In this document: one piece after another, positions 52,293-60,412 of the stretch
Layout of the letters: every line of letters starts with the position of its first letter
How positions within the stretch are numbered: position 1 is the first letter of the stretch
Assembly: GCA_965197395.1 (NCBI GenBank)
Contig: CBDANB010000006.1
Coordinates: 186,001 to 250,000, forward strand
From: CAZYFH01 sp965197395
Lineage (GTDB): Bacteria > Acidobacteriota > Vicinamibacteria > Vicinamibacterales > UBA8438
DNA: 64,000 bases
Direction of reading: 5' to 3'
Position numbers and translations under genes: made by a program
The notes under the pieces: model-generated
What the model was told of the DNA's origin: nothing
Databases searched by the model: none
Seen by the model: the letters and a program-made list of their open reading frames with translations, nothing else

Positions 52293-52799
52293 TCAAGACG
52301 TCTGTTGGGACTCGACCTGTTTGAGCGCCTCGTCGATGAGCGCCTCGTTGTCGGCCTTGGTGAGATTGCGGCGGATGAGCTTCGACGCGATCATGAGCGA
52401 CACGTCGACCGCCTCCTGTCGGACCTGCGCCAGCGCGCGGTCGGTCTCCAGCTGAATCTGCCGCTCGGCGTTCGTGATGATCGACTGTGCCTCGGCCTGG
52501 GCTTTCTGCCGGAGCTCCTCGCGCAGCCTTGTGGCGTCGGCCCGTGTGTCCGAGATGATGCCGTCGGCCTGGACGCGCGCCTTGTTGACGATTGCCTCCG
52601 ACTCCAGCTGGACCTCCGCGAGCTCCTTTGTCGCCTGCTCGGCGTCGTCGAGCGCCTTGCGAATGGTCTCCTGCCGCGCATCGAGCATCTTGAGCAGCGG
52701 GCCCCAGGCGAACTTCCACAGCAGCCCGAACAGGACGAGAAAGGTCAGCAGGGTCCAGATGAACAGCCCTGGGTCGAGCTGCACCAAGGGGTTATCCAT
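52293..52799 (-). CDS. atpF: F0F1 ATP synthase subunit b
   Basis: 168 residues: one N-terminal membrane helix (LFIWTLLTFLVLFGLLWKFAW) and a long charged coiled coil that forms the peripheral stalk. Normal length and layout. Follows atpE by 44 bases; no delta or other F1 gene follows. Confidence 0.95.
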   Translation of the reverse strand: MDNPLVQLDPGLFIWTLLTFLVLFGLLWKFAWGPLLKMLDARQETIRKALDDAEQATKELAEVQLESEAIVNKARVQADGIISDTRADATRLREELRQKAQAEAQSIITNAERQIQLETDRALAQVRQEAVDVSLMIASKLIRRNLTKADNEALIDEALKQVESQQTS

Positions 52800-52843
52800 G
52801 CGTCATCCCCCTTCCCCGGAGGAACACGAACACATCGCGTTCC

Positions 52844-53068
52844 TTAGGTGGTCAACACGACGACGAGGACCACGACCTCGCCAATGATCGCCACGCCCTC
52901 GAGCAGGAACAACGGCAGGTTGACGGCGCCCGTGATCTGGGCCACGGCGCTCGGCTGCCGTGCAATCCCTTCCGCCGCCGCCGCGGCGAGGCGGCCGATA
53001 CCGAGGCCCGCGCCAATGACGATCAATCCGAGACCGATACCCGCGCCGAAATACTGCAGCCCTTCCAT
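52844..53068 (-). CDS. atpE: F0 ATP synthase subunit c
   Basis: 74 residues from the ATG at 53068, two membrane helices joined by the polar loop EGIARQPS. The ion-binding glutamate is in FLLEGVAIIGEVVV. A second glutamate six residues further into the same helix, where most c subunits have leucine or another neutral residue, is unusual. Longer frames upstream merely read through atpB in another frame. Confidence 0.93.
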   Translation of the reverse strand: MEGLQYFGAGIGLGLIVIGAGLGIGRLAAAAAEGIARQPSAVAQITGAVNLPLFLLEGVAIIGEVVVLVVVLTT

Positions 53069-53088
53069 TCCGTAGCCCTCCGTTTTGC

Positions 53089-54021
53089 CTAGTGATGCAC
53101 GTTGATGGCCATCCCGATGAAGGTGGCCGTCAGCAGCGTGAATACGTATGCCTGCACACACACGACGATGATCTCGAGCGCTGAGATCCCGACCGCGAGC
53201 GGGATGGAGACCGCCAGCCCGACGCCGATGCCGGCGGCCGCGCTCTCGAACAGCTCGTTGAAAATGAAGACGAACGACAGGACTGCCAGGATCGCGATGT
53301 GCCCGGCCGTCATGTTGGCGGCCAGCCGCATCGTCAGGGCGAACGGCTTGACGAACATCCCTAGCACTTCGATCGGAATCAACAGAATGTAGATGGCCCA
53401 TGGGAGCCCGTGCGGCACGAGGTTCTTCCAGTGCTGCACGAATCCATGGGCCTTCGCTCCGGCGATGATGATCGCGACGAACGTGATGGTGGCGAGTGCC
53501 GCCGTCACGTTGACGTTCGCCGTGATGGTCGTACCGCCGTGCAGCACCTGCTTGAGAAAGGACTCCTCGCCCGTGTGCAGCACGGTGTGATCCACGAGGC
53601 CGAACACCTCGAAGATCGGAATCAGCCCGACCGCGTTGCCGACGAGGATGAAGCAGCCCAACGTGAGAACCAGCGGCGCCCAGCTCTTGACGTACTTCTC
53701 GCCGACGCTGGGCCGCACGATGCCGTCAGTGACGAGCTCGACGACCGCTTCGAGCGCTTTCATGAAGCCGGTCGGGATGGGCCGCTCTTGTCGCAGGTAA
53801 CGGCGCACGGTCAGCGTGACGAGGCAAAATACGACCGCCGACACGACCCAGAGCATGAACACATGCTTGGTCACGGAGAAGTCGATCCCGAAGACGTGCG
53901 GCAGATGAATCAGCGGATGGTCGATCGGGCTGTTCGCCACGTGCTCGATGATCACCTCGCCGGCGTTGAAGCCTTCACCGGCGTGATCGGCGACCGTCGC
54001 GGTGTGCTCGGGTTGGGACAT
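53089..54021 (-). CDS. atpB: F0 ATP synthase subunit a
   Basis: 310 residues, longer than usual because of an N-terminal hydrophilic stretch (about 45 residues) and a loop with a His/Glu segment. The essential arginine is in ALTMRLAANMTAGH near residue 235, and the last helix IIVVCVQAYVFTLLTATFIG carries the conserved glutamine. Forms the half-channels for ions with subunit c. Confidence 0.95.
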   Translation of the reverse strand: MSQPEHTATVADHAGEGFNAGEVIIEHVANSPIDHPLIHLPHVFGIDFSVTKHVFMLWVVSAVVFCLVTLTVRRYLRQERPIPTGFMKALEAVVELVTDGIVRPSVGEKYVKSWAPLVLTLGCFILVGNAVGLIPIFEVFGLVDHTVLHTGEESFLKQVLHGGTTITANVNVTAALATITFVAIIIAGAKAHGFVQHWKNLVPHGLPWAIYILLIPIEVLGMFVKPFALTMRLAANMTAGHIAILAVLSFVFIFNELFESAAAGIGVGLAVSIPLAVGISALEIIVVCVQAYVFTLLTATFIGMAINVHH

Positions 54022-54026
54022 CGGGC

Positions 54027-54392
54027 TCAGCTCGACGGCGTCGCGGCGACCAGCCGCCGCAGTTGCGCCGCCTCCAGCAGGTGCAGCACCAGGAAATAGG
54101 CAACGAAGCTCGAGATGAACGGCACCGTGTCCAGCGCCAGCACGCGGATACCGACCGTCACATACGCCCCAAACAGCAGGAGCTTCACCGCGAACGCCTG
54201 GATCATCGCGCCGGTCAGACGCGCCGGGTCACGTCGAAACGTCCGTTCGACGAACGCGAACGACACGACCGCAACCGCCAGCGGCGCGATCATGCCCAGG
54301 AGGACTTCACGCCCGGCCTGCGGTACCACCCAGGTCGCGACGACGAGTGCCGAGACGATGCTGCCAGCCGTCATGTACCCCGCGGTGCGCAT
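54027..54392 (-). CDS. atpI: ATP synthase subunit I-like membrane protein
   Basis: 121 residues with four hydrophobic segments, from the ATG at 54392 (MRTAGYMTAGSIV). Size, topology and place directly before atpB match AtpI, which helps assemble the c-ring. Identification rests mainly on context, since sequence signatures of the family are weak. Five bases separate its ATG (minus strand) from the atpZ stop. Confidence 0.7.
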   Translation of the reverse strand: MRTAGYMTAGSIVSALVVATWVVPQAGREVLLGMIAPLAVAVVSFAFVERTFRRDPARLTGAMIQAFAVKLLLFGAYVTVGIRVLALDTVPFISSFVAYFLVLHLLEAAQLRRLVAATPSS

Positions 54393-54396
54393 CTGC

Positions 54397-54645
54397 TTAC
54401 GGCTTCCAGACGATCTTCGCCAACGCGTAGAACCCGACGACCATTCCCAGGAGCAGGCCACCCAACAAGAACCAGTGCGCCGTTCCCTGCCACAGCCAGC
54501 GATCGACCAGATGTCCACCCCCGCCAAACAGCAGGATGGCGCCGATCAACGAGTAACTGGCCGTTGCTGCCGGTCCTGCTCTGCGAATATTGTCTTGCAG
54601 CTGCTGCAGGGAACGCGCCAGCAACGGGTCACGCTCATCGGGCAT
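54397..54645 (-). CDS. AtpZ/AtpR-type small membrane protein
   Basis: 82 residues from the ATG at 54645. Two membrane helices (SYSLIGAILLFGGGGHLVDRW and FLLGGLLLGMVVGFYAL) with the conserved GGHLVDRW and GFY segments of the AtpZ/ATPase_gene1 family (PF09527), which commonly heads atp operons. The N-terminal 30 residues are hydrophilic. First gene of the F0 operon. Confidence 0.8.
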   Translation of the reverse strand: MPDERDPLLARSLQQLQDNIRRAGPAATASYSLIGAILLFGGGGHLVDRWLWQGTAHWFLLGGLLLGMVVGFYALAKIVWKP

Positions 54646-54778
54646 GCGAACCCTCGCCGGTGGCGCGTGTTCGGGTCGGTCCCCCGTGCCAAAAGGGACA
54701 GGACACACGACCGTCTCCCGAGGCGGTTCAAACAGCCAATAATAACAAACGCGTTTACGGCGAGGCAACGGCGCACAG

Positions 54779-55675
54779 ATGAAATGGACTCTTCGGCTGA
54801 CGCCGATCGACGCGTTGCTCCTGCTGCTCGTCGTGATCTGGGGCAGCAATTTTTCTGTCATCAAGGTGTCGATCGCCGAGATCCCGCCACTGGGCTTCAA
54901 CGTGCTCCGGCTGGTGGTCGCGACCGCAGCCCTGCTCGTCGCCCTCGGTCTCGCGGGCGCCGGCGCGCCCGCGCGTCGAGAGTGGCGGCCGCTCCTCGCG
55001 CTCGGTCTCGGGCTGGCCTGCTATCAGCTCAGCTTCGTCACCGGACTCGCGCGCACCACCGCGACCAACAGCGCGGTGATCCTCGGCTGCATGCCGGTGG
55101 CGGTGCTGCTCCTCAACGCCGTCAGCCGGCAGCGCGAGCACGTCAACTGGCTCCAGTGGGCGGGGGTCGCCCTCGCGTTCGTCGGCGTCTATCTGGTCGT
55201 CGGGGCGGGCGCCGGCGCCAACTGGGCCACCCTCGATGGCGACCTGATTATCGTGATCTCGCTCTGGTGCTGGGCGTGGTACACGGTCGGGTCACGCGGG
55301 ATCCTCACGCGCTGCTCCCCGCTGCAGGTGACCACCTCCGCGATGGTCGTCTGCACCGTCATCCTCCTCCCGACCGGTATCCCCGACCTCGTACGGCTCG
55401 ACTGGTCGCGTGTAAACGGGTGGGCCTGGGTCGCGACCGTGGCGTCCGGGGTGCTGGCGCTCTCTGTCTCCCACATCATCTGGTACACGGGTGTGCAGCA
55501 GCTCGGCAGCGCGCGCACGTCGATCTACTCCAACCTGGTGCCCGTCGCCGCCATGACGGTGGCCGCGCTCTGGCTGCGGGAGCCAATCGGATGGATGAAC
55601 GCGAGTGGCGCGGCGCTCGTTCTGGGCGGCCTGCTGCTGGCCCGCGTCGAACGAACCGTGGTGGCCAGCGCGTGA
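54779..55675 (+). CDS. EamA/DMT-superfamily transporter
   Basis: 298 residues, ten predicted membrane helices in two EamA repeats, beginning with LLLLVVIWGSNFSVIKVSI and the second near LDGDLIIVISLWCWAWYTVGSRG. Probable exporter of amino acids, nucleosides or related metabolites; the substrate is not evident. Divergent from the atp operon; the 133-base gap includes an AT-rich stretch (AATAATAACAAACG) with likely promoters. Confidence 0.9.
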   Translation: MKWTLRLTPIDALLLLLVVIWGSNFSVIKVSIAEIPPLGFNVLRLVVATAALLVALGLAGAGAPARREWRPLLALGLGLACYQLSFVTGLARTTATNSAVILGCMPVAVLLLNAVSRQREHVNWLQWAGVALAFVGVYLVVGAGAGANWATLDGDLIIVISLWCWAWYTVGSRGILTRCSPLQVTTSAMVVCTVILLPTGIPDLVRLDWSRVNGWAWVATVASGVLALSVSHIIWYTGVQQLGSARTSIYSNLVPVAAMTVAALWLREPIGWMNASGAALVLGGLLLARVERTVVASA

Positions 55676-55706
55676 TGGGGCGCGGCGTGACGAAGGAGAC
55701 CAGTCC

Positions 55707-56504
55707 ATGGGCGTGGCGATAACCCAGGTCGATGCCTTCACTGACGAGCTGTTCGCCGGCAATCCGGCGGCCGTGTGTCTCGTGCCGGAGCCGGCAGATG
55801 AGACCTGGATGCGGGAGCTGGCCAGCGAGATGAATCTGTCCGAAACCGCGTTCCTGACCAGGCTGTCGGCCGGCCGGTTCGCCCTCCGGTGGTTCACACC
55901 GGCCGTTGAGGTCGACCTCTGCGGCCACGCGACGCTGGCGAGCGCGCATGTCCTGTGGGAGGAGGGACAGGTCGAACCCGACACGGCCCTTCGCTTCGAG
56001 ACGCGATCCGGGGTGCTGGGAGCGGAGCGCCACAACGACTGGATCGAGCTCGATTTCCCCGCCGAGCCCGAGGAGCCTGTCTCGCCGCCGCCAGGTCTGC
56101 TGGAGGCGCTCGGCGTCGAGGCCCGCTATGTGGGCCAGAATCGGTTCGACTATCTCGTCGAGGTCGACTCCGAAGCCACGGTGCGCGCTGTGGCGCCCGA
56201 CTTCGCCAGATTGCGGGCGGTCGACGTCCGAGGGGCCATCGTGACGACTCTGGCCGACACCGACGGGTTCGACTTCGTCTCGCGTTTCTTCGCTCCCGCG
56301 GCGGGAATCGATGAGGACCCGGTCACCGGTTCTGCCCATTGCTGCCTCGGGCCGTTCTGGCAGCGTCGCCTCGGACGAGACGAGTTCACCGCCTACCAGG
56401 CCTCACGCCGCGGCGGGGTGGTGCGCGTGCGACTTGCGGACGACCGCGTGCGGCTCGGTGGCCCGGCGGTCACGGTCTTTCGGGCCGAGCTCACCAGACC
56501 GTGA
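55707..56504 (+). CDS. PhzF-family isomerase
   Basis: 265 residues, ATG 55707 after AGGAG. Two-fold diaminopimelate-epimerase-like fold: ITQVDAFTDELFAGNPAAVCLV, the active-site glutamate in LSETAFLTR, RWFTPAVEVDLCGHATLASAHVL and the late DPVTGSAHCCLGPFW. Members isomerise or epimerise small acids; one makes phenazines. There are no other phenazine genes here, so the substrate is unknown. It converges with the beta-propeller gene, overlapping by 14 bases. Confidence 0.92.
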   Translation: MGVAITQVDAFTDELFAGNPAAVCLVPEPADETWMRELASEMNLSETAFLTRLSAGRFALRWFTPAVEVDLCGHATLASAHVLWEEGQVEPDTALRFETRSGVLGAERHNDWIELDFPAEPEEPVSPPPGLLEALGVEARYVGQNRFDYLVEVDSEATVRAVAPDFARLRAVDVRGAIVTTLADTDGFDFVSRFFAPAAGIDEDPVTGSAHCCLGPFWQRRLGRDEFTAYQASRRGGVVRVRLADDRVRLGGPAVTVFRAELTRP

Positions 56505-57785
56505 ACTCGTAACAGCCCGGGGTGACGAGCAGACGCGTGGCGTCGGGGAAGGACAGGCTCGACGCCTGAAGGGGTCCGGCACCCCGGAGACGGACCGTCC
56601 GGATCTTTTCGCCGCTGGCGTCGTAGACGTAGACGAATGGCACCGCGAGCGCGACCCACAGGTTGCCGCGACGATCGATGGCGGCGGTGGTCACGTTGGG
56701 CGGGATGAACGGTAGCGTCTGCCCGTCGTCTACCGCTCGGCGCGGCCAGGTCGTGGGCAAACCGTTGATGGTCGCGTCGAGCTCAGGGCCCTCGATGTGG
56801 CGCTCGAACACCAGCTCGCCTCGGGCGTCGTACTTCCGGATGACCGGCGCGCCCGTCTGAAACACAAAGTGGTTCGTCGCACGAATGTATGCGGGCTGAG
56901 TAGGGCTGCGGTTTGAAGAACATGAGTCTCATCAGGTACTTAGGAGTTGCAACGCTACCTGGGTATCTGAGAGGAGACTCATGCTCGTGGAAAGTCTGGT
57001 GAAGGCAACGGTGGAATTGCAAGGGTTTCGGGTGCTGCGGGTCACGGGCGACGTCGGCGGATTGGCAGCGGAGTTGGCCCCCGACGGGCGGTATGCGCCG
57101 CGTTGTGGTCAGTGCGAGCAGCGGGGCAGCTATCGGGACACCCGGTGGGTCCGACGCTTTCGCCATGTCCCGCTGTGGGGAATTCCCGTGACGCTCGTCT
57201 ACGCGCCGCGACGGGTCCAGTGTGTGCGGTGCCGGGGCGTGCATGTGGAAGCGCTGCCCTGGGCGGTGGGCCGGCAGCGGTTCACGCGTGCGTTGCTGGT
57301 GACGATCGCGACCTGGACGCGGGTGTTGCCGTGGCAGCAGGTGGCCACGCTGTTCGGGTGCGCATGGGGCACGGTGGAGCGAGCGGTCGAGGCGGCCGTG
57401 GCCTACGGGTTGGCGCACCGCGACCTCACCGGCGTGACCCATATCGGCATCGACGAAATCTCGCGGAAGAAGGGGCACGTCTACGTCACCAACGTGTACG
57501 ACCTGGCCCGGAAGCGGCTGCTCTGGAGCGGCGAGGGACGCAGCCAGGCGACCCTCGAGGCGTTCTTTGCGTTCCTTGGCCCCGAGCGCACTGTGGCGCT
57601 CGCCGGCATCTGCTGCGATATGTGGCAGCCCTACATCGACGTGATCCGGGTCCGGGCGCCCCACGCGGTGCTGGTGTTCGACAAATTCCACATCGTCAGT
57701 CATCTCATGGCGGCCGTCGATCAGGTCCGCCGCGACGAGATTCGCGAGAAAGGCCCGGCACACAAAGCGCTGATGCACAAGACCC

Positions 57786-59227
57786 GGGATTGTCCCGCTC
57801 GCTGTTGATCTTCGCGAGCGCCGGCTTCCGCTGTGATTCTATGCGACCCGCTCGGTGGACGCCCCTTCCTTGGCTTCCAGATGACCGAGGGCCGAGACGA
57901 CCTTCGTGATGTCTTGCCATCCGTGCACGCGGCGGAACTTCTTCTCCGCCTCGACAATGGCCGCGCTCACCCAGCGGACGACCATCGTGCCGCTGCGCCA
58001 GCGCTTCACGTTCCTTGAGTAGGTGGTAATGGCGCCATTGAAGTTCTCGATGGCGTTCGTCGTGCGCAACTTCGTGTACAACACGCCCGCAATGCCGAAG
58101 CGTTGGAGCGTGAGCGTGTCGGCGAGGCCCTCTCGGACCGACGCGGCCGCCCCCGGATGGTCGGTCTCCAGCGAGGCGGCCAGGCGCTCCAGTTGCCGGT
58201 GGGCCAGCGCGACATCGACGGCCGCCCAGGCCTCCCGCAGCACCGCCGTCACGTTCGCGTGCAGATGATCCGGGAGGTGGCCCAAGATGTTGCGCCGCTT
58301 ATGGAGCTGACACCGTTGGATAGCGCCCAACGTGCCAAACACCGTGTGGATGGCCGAGGTGAGCGCCTTCGCGCCGTCGATCACGAAGAGTCGCGCCCGT
58401 TCCGGATCCAACCCGCGCTCGACGAGGTCGCGCAGCAGCGCCTTGACGACGCGGCTGTGTTCGGTGTGGCCTTCCCGCAGCCCCAGCACCTGCTTCTTGC
58501 CCTCTGTATCGATGCCGAGCGCGATCACGACCGTGTGGTCGCCCAGGACGATTCCATCGATCAGCACGATCGGGAAGTGGCGATCCCCGAGTGGCGTGGT
58601 GAGCCAGCGGGTCAGCTGCGTCGTCGTCATGGCGACGTAGCGACGCGAGACCGCGCTCTTCGACGTCGACCGCTCCGCGACCTCCTCCGGCAGGGTGTCG
58701 AGGCTCCGAGCATACTTCCGCGTGGAGATGCCGCAGGCCACCGCGTTCACCGCATGCGCATCCAGCGGGTCGCGGTGCGAGGCGAACGCGAAGCTGGGCA
58801 GCTCGACCTCCTGCCCCGACTGACTGCGGACGCGAGGGCGCGTCAGCTGAATCCGACGCCCACCCAGCGTGACCTCGCTCGGCGTCGTGCCCGCGCGGCC
58901 CGCCTGGCGATCGGGGTCGCGTTTCCAGCGCGGTCCGCACAACGCGGTGCGGTCCTGCTCCATCATGGCATCGAGGACCTGTTGGCCCGCGCGGATGCAC
59001 AACTCGAAGTACGAGCGTTCGATACTGGCGAACGCGCCCAGCACGGGCAGGGGAATCTGCACGGTCGCGGCCGGCGGCCGCTCCACGGCTTGGAGGCGAC
59101 GGGACTTCCTGGCATGCTTCGTCATGGCGGTGGCTCCTTCTTGGTTGGTTACCCCCTCCGTACCACACGAAGGGTGAAGAAGCCGCCGCTCTTACATCAG
59201 AAAATCAACAGGTCTTGGGACAATCCC
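57786..59227 (-). mobile_element. IS256 (Mutator)-family insertion sequence, complete
   Basis: 1442 bp. The termini share a 28-bp inverted repeat with 22 matches, starting GGGATTGTCCC and ending TGTTGATnTTC. Target duplication CAAGACCC (57778-57785 and 59228-59235) is 8 bp. It lies inside the ISL3 transposase gene, on the opposite strand, so it arrived after the ISL3 element. Confidence 0.95.
57839..59125 (-). CDS. IS256-family (Mutator type) transposase
   Basis: 428 residues from the ATG at 59125. The transposase_mut domain is complete: catalytic aspartates in IVLIDGIVLGDHTVVIALGID and RLFVIDGAKALTSAI, then QRCQLHKRRNILGHLPD (the C-H region) and TTNAIENFNGAI, with the expected conserved glutamate. 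No stop or frameshift seen. Possibly active. Confidence 0.95.
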   Translation of the reverse strand: MTKHARKSRRLQAVERPPAATVQIPLPVLGAFASIERSYFELCIRAGQQVLDAMMEQDRTALCGPRWKRDPDRQAGRAGTTPSEVTLGGRRIQLTRPRVRSQSGQEVELPSFAFASHRDPLDAHAVNAVACGISTRKYARSLDTLPEEVAERSTSKSAVSRRYVAMTTTQLTRWLTTPLGDRHFPIVLIDGIVLGDHTVVIALGIDTEGKKQVLGLREGHTEHSRVVKALLRDLVERGLDPERARLFVIDGAKALTSAIHTVFGTLGAIQRCQLHKRRNILGHLPDHLHANVTAVLREAWAAVDVALAHRQLERLAASLETDHPGAAASVREGLADTLTLQRFGIAGVLYTKLRTTNAIENFNGAITTYSRNVKRWRSGTMVVRWVSAAIVEAEKKFRRVHGWQDITKVVSALGHLEAKEGASTERVA

Positions 59228-60391
59228 CAAGACCCGGTTCATCTGGTTGAAGAACCCCTGGAATCTCACCGAGACGCAGCACCGGCGCCTGGGCGAGCTC
59301 GAACACCTCAATCTGAAGATCAACCGCGCCTATCTCCTCAAAGAGTTCTTCGCGCACTTCTGGAGCTACCGCCGCGCGGGGTGGGCGAAGCGCTACCTGA
59401 AGCGGTGGTTCTGGTGGGCGACGCACTCACGCCTCCCGCCGATGCGCGACTTCGCGTGGCTGCTCCGCCGCCACGAGGACGACATCCTCAACTACTTCCG
59501 GCTGCCCATCGACAACGGCACCGTCGAAGGGTTGAACAACAAAGCGAAGCTCATCATTCACAGGGCCTACGGCTTCAGGACCGCCACGACCTACATCCGG
59601 AACCTCTACCACTGCATGGCGGACCTTCCACTACCCAAAACCGTGCATACATTTGTGTGAGGAACCCACAAAGTAGAAGCCACCGTCCGGCACGGCGAGC
59701 GGGATCCCGCTGTTCAGTGCCAGGTGCACGTCGCGGTCGACCTCGTGACCCGTGCGTCTAAAGCTGCCAAAGGTGTGAAACGGTTGGCCCTGCAGGCTGA
59801 ACCGTGTGATCAGCCCGCCGAGCTCGGGCTGGTTCATGATGAGCTCGCGTCCGGTGAAGTGCAGCGTGCCAACGCCGCTCAACACCGTGTTGTTCAGGAT
59901 GACCCGGGGCGACGCACGGCCCGGCAGAACGAAGCCGCCGACCCGCATGCCATCGGTGTCGAAGATCTGCACACGCTCCCGTCCCTCGGGAGCATCGGCC
60001 ACAACGAAGCGCGGAGCGGGGCCCGGCCCGAGGTCGAACGAGCTGCCACCGAGGATGCGGCCTGACTCGGGACCGATGTCGACCAGGGTGGTGGTCTCGC
60101 CGGCGGCCAAATCGACGCGATGAACGCGGTGGCCGCGCCGGTCGAAGACGAAATACCGGCCATCGGGCGCTTGCTGGACTGCGGCCGGCTGGCGGAACTG
60201 CCCGACGACGTGTGGCGGGAGACCGCCCGTCGCGTGCAGCACGTCGACGTGGTTCGACGCACGCGGCGCGACGACCACCGCCCCGATGAGGATGAGCAGG
60301 AGGAGCACCACACGCGGCGCGGGTCGAACGCCTCGCAGGGACGGGAAGTGGCGGCACACCGCCGGAACGCGGCAGTCCGGCTCAGGGGGCA

Positions 60392-60412
60392 CAGGTCAAG
60401 GCTCAGGGCTCA
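60392..60412 (-). repeat. 7-bp-period repeat at the E1 gene stop
   Basis: Read on the minus strand: TGAGCCC, TGAGCCT, TGACCTG, with another TGAG-type unit at about 60381-60387. The E1 stop codon (TGA, 60412-60410) is the first base triplet of the array, and the downstream gene's possible GTG start is at its end. Confidence 0.65.

Larger units (their letters stand above)
56981..59660 (+). pseudogene. ISL3-family transposase, split by an IS256-type element
   Basis: Two parts, 56981-57785 and 59236-59660, that join in frame (MHKTR/FIWLKNPWNL) to a 409-residue transposase. The start ATG follows GAGAGGAGA. N-terminal zinc-finger cysteines (CGQCEQRG, then CVRCRG), an HTH, and the DDE-type catalytic part starting IGIDEISRKKGHVYVTNVYD and VFDKFHIV; the C-terminal part has NGTVEGLNNKAKLIIHRAYGF. 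Intact apart from the insertion. Confidence 0.93.
56871..59666 (+). mobile_element. ISL3-family insertion sequence carrying an IS256-type element inside
   Basis: Ends form a 22-bp inverted repeat (56871-56892 and 59645-59666) with three mismatches (GGTTCnTCnCACnAATGTATGC). Target duplication CACAAAGT at 56863-56870 and 59667-59674 is a perfect 8 bp, as expected for ISL3. Total span 2796 bp, of which 1450 bp is the later insertion plus its duplicate; the original element was 1346 bp. The transposase is interrupted, so it cannot move by itself. Confidence 0.95.
56491..60392 (-). pseudogene. NHL/6-bladed beta-propeller protein gene, split by nested transposons
   Basis: Two parts: 60392-59667 and 56862-56491. 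Joining them (one target copy, the whole insertion removed) gives a 365-residue protein with junction GGFYFVFQTGAPVIRKYD, in frame. The protein begins with a membrane anchor or signal (RVVLLLLILIGAVVVAPRA), then repeated beta-propeller strands such as GRYFVFDRRGHRVHRVDLAAGE, DGMRVGGFVLPGR and RGNLWVALAVPFVYVYDASGEKI. Likely extracytoplasmic. Start uncertain: GTG at 60392 lies in a heptamer array; GTG at 60359 is an alternative. The current gene makes only the first two thirds plus 11 foreign residues. Confidence 0.88.

Noticed and set aside
55707..56504. Part of a phenazine biosynthesis cluster
   Set aside because: PhzF-family proteins are widespread outside phenazine pathways and no phzA-G gene is nearby.
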